A stretch of DNA of 5,991 bases from Bacteroidota bacterium (GTDB lineage: Bacteria; Bacteroidota; Bacteroidia; Chitinophagales; Chitinophagaceae): the NCBI GenBank assembly GCA_947447835.1, contig CANFLP010000102.1:1-5991 (forward strand), given 5' to 3'. The translations under genes and the position numbers were made by a program. The notes beneath the pieces were generated by a model that was given only the letters and a program-made list of their open reading frames with translations, made no database searches and had not been told where the DNA came from. Shown piece after piece: positions 5,775 through 5,991 of this stretch; position 1 is the first letter of the stretch, and each line of letters opens with the position of its first letter.

Positions 5775-5991
5775 TTAAGAGTGTAATCGCTCTTTTTTCG
5801 CCAGCAATGCGTCAACCGTTTCTTGGTATAACTCATCGTGAACACAACAATCTACAGGACATACTGCAGCACATTGTGGTTCTTCGTGGAAACCTTGACA
5901 TTCGGTACACTTGTTGGGAGTAATATAGTAGGTGTCTGAAGCAATTGGTGCGATTCTTGCGTCCGCATCAACAGCTGATCCATCTAATAAA
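5775..5991 (-). CDS. Alvin-type 2[4Fe-4S] ferredoxin, C-terminal part (5' end beyond the window)
   Basis: The 71 C-terminal residues and the TAA stop (5777-5775) are visible; the N-terminus with the first cysteine motif lies past the right edge. The second motif reads CTEC, then eight residues, C, three residues, CPVDCC: this is the Cx2Cx8Cx3CP pattern of ferredoxins related to Allochromatium vinosum ferredoxin, with the long insertion between the second and third cysteines. A charged helical tail (ETVDALLAKKERLHS) closes the protein, also typical of that group. Such ferredoxins are small cytoplasmic electron carriers for low-potential redox enzymes. The related Bacteroidota proteins I recall are about 115 residues, so roughly 40-45 residues are missing here. 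It has its own terminator and seems to be a separate transcription unit from ddl. Confidence 0.95.
   Translation of the reverse strand, partial: LLDGSAVDADARIAPIASDTYYITPNKCTECQGFHEEPQCAAVCPVDCCVHDELYQETVDALLAKKERLHS

Noticed and set aside
1..5991. Mobile element, CRISPR array, defence system or other new multi-gene system
   Set aside because: No transposase, integrase, regular repeat-spacer pattern or unknown gene cluster is present; every sizeable gene matches a known family.

Overview
This 5,991-base window looks like an ordinary chromosomal segment from a low-GC member of the Bacteroidota, possibly near the Chitinophagales (lineage inferred only). Signs of this are a thiamine-riboswitch-controlled TonB receptor, a Bacteroidota-style D-alanine ligase beside a free-standing PASTA protein, an Alvin-type ferredoxin, A/T-rich gene leaders without clear Shine-Dalgarno sequences, and weak matches to the Bacteroidota TTG/TAnnTTTG promoter pattern. 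No mobile element, CRISPR array, tRNA or rRNA is visible.

Left part (1-2390, plus strand): the window opens inside a TPP riboswitch whose 5' strand lies outside. It is followed by a leader and a complete 732-residue TonB-dependent outer-membrane receptor. The riboswitch makes this the likely outer-membrane importer of thiamine or a thiamine precursor. The start codon sits at the centre of a perfect 14-bp palindrome. The gene ends at a perfect 40-bp palindromic terminator that serves both strands.

Middle and right part (2404-5695, minus strand): four genes read leftward in the order ddl (D-Ala-D-Ala ligase), a single-pass membrane protein with three PASTA repeats, a single-domain rhodanese, and a lipoprotein-type S33 (proline iminopeptidase-like) alpha/beta hydrolase. 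The first three are 18 and 28 bases apart and are probably one operon. The fourth is 93 bases further on and may be cotranscribed or have its own promoter. An 11-bp inverted repeat encloses its start codon. ddl and the PASTA protein point to peptidoglycan synthesis or sensing; the roles of the rhodanese and the hydrolase are open.

Right edge (5736-5991): a strong terminator follows the 3' end of a ferredoxin gene on the minus strand. Its 71 C-terminal residues are visible, including the second cluster motif with the long Alvin-type insertion.

I see no clearly new multi-gene system. The most interesting unexplained signals are small dyad symmetries around two start codons (119-132 and 3413-3476) and an abrupt GC drop inside the receptor gene near the plug/barrel boundary.
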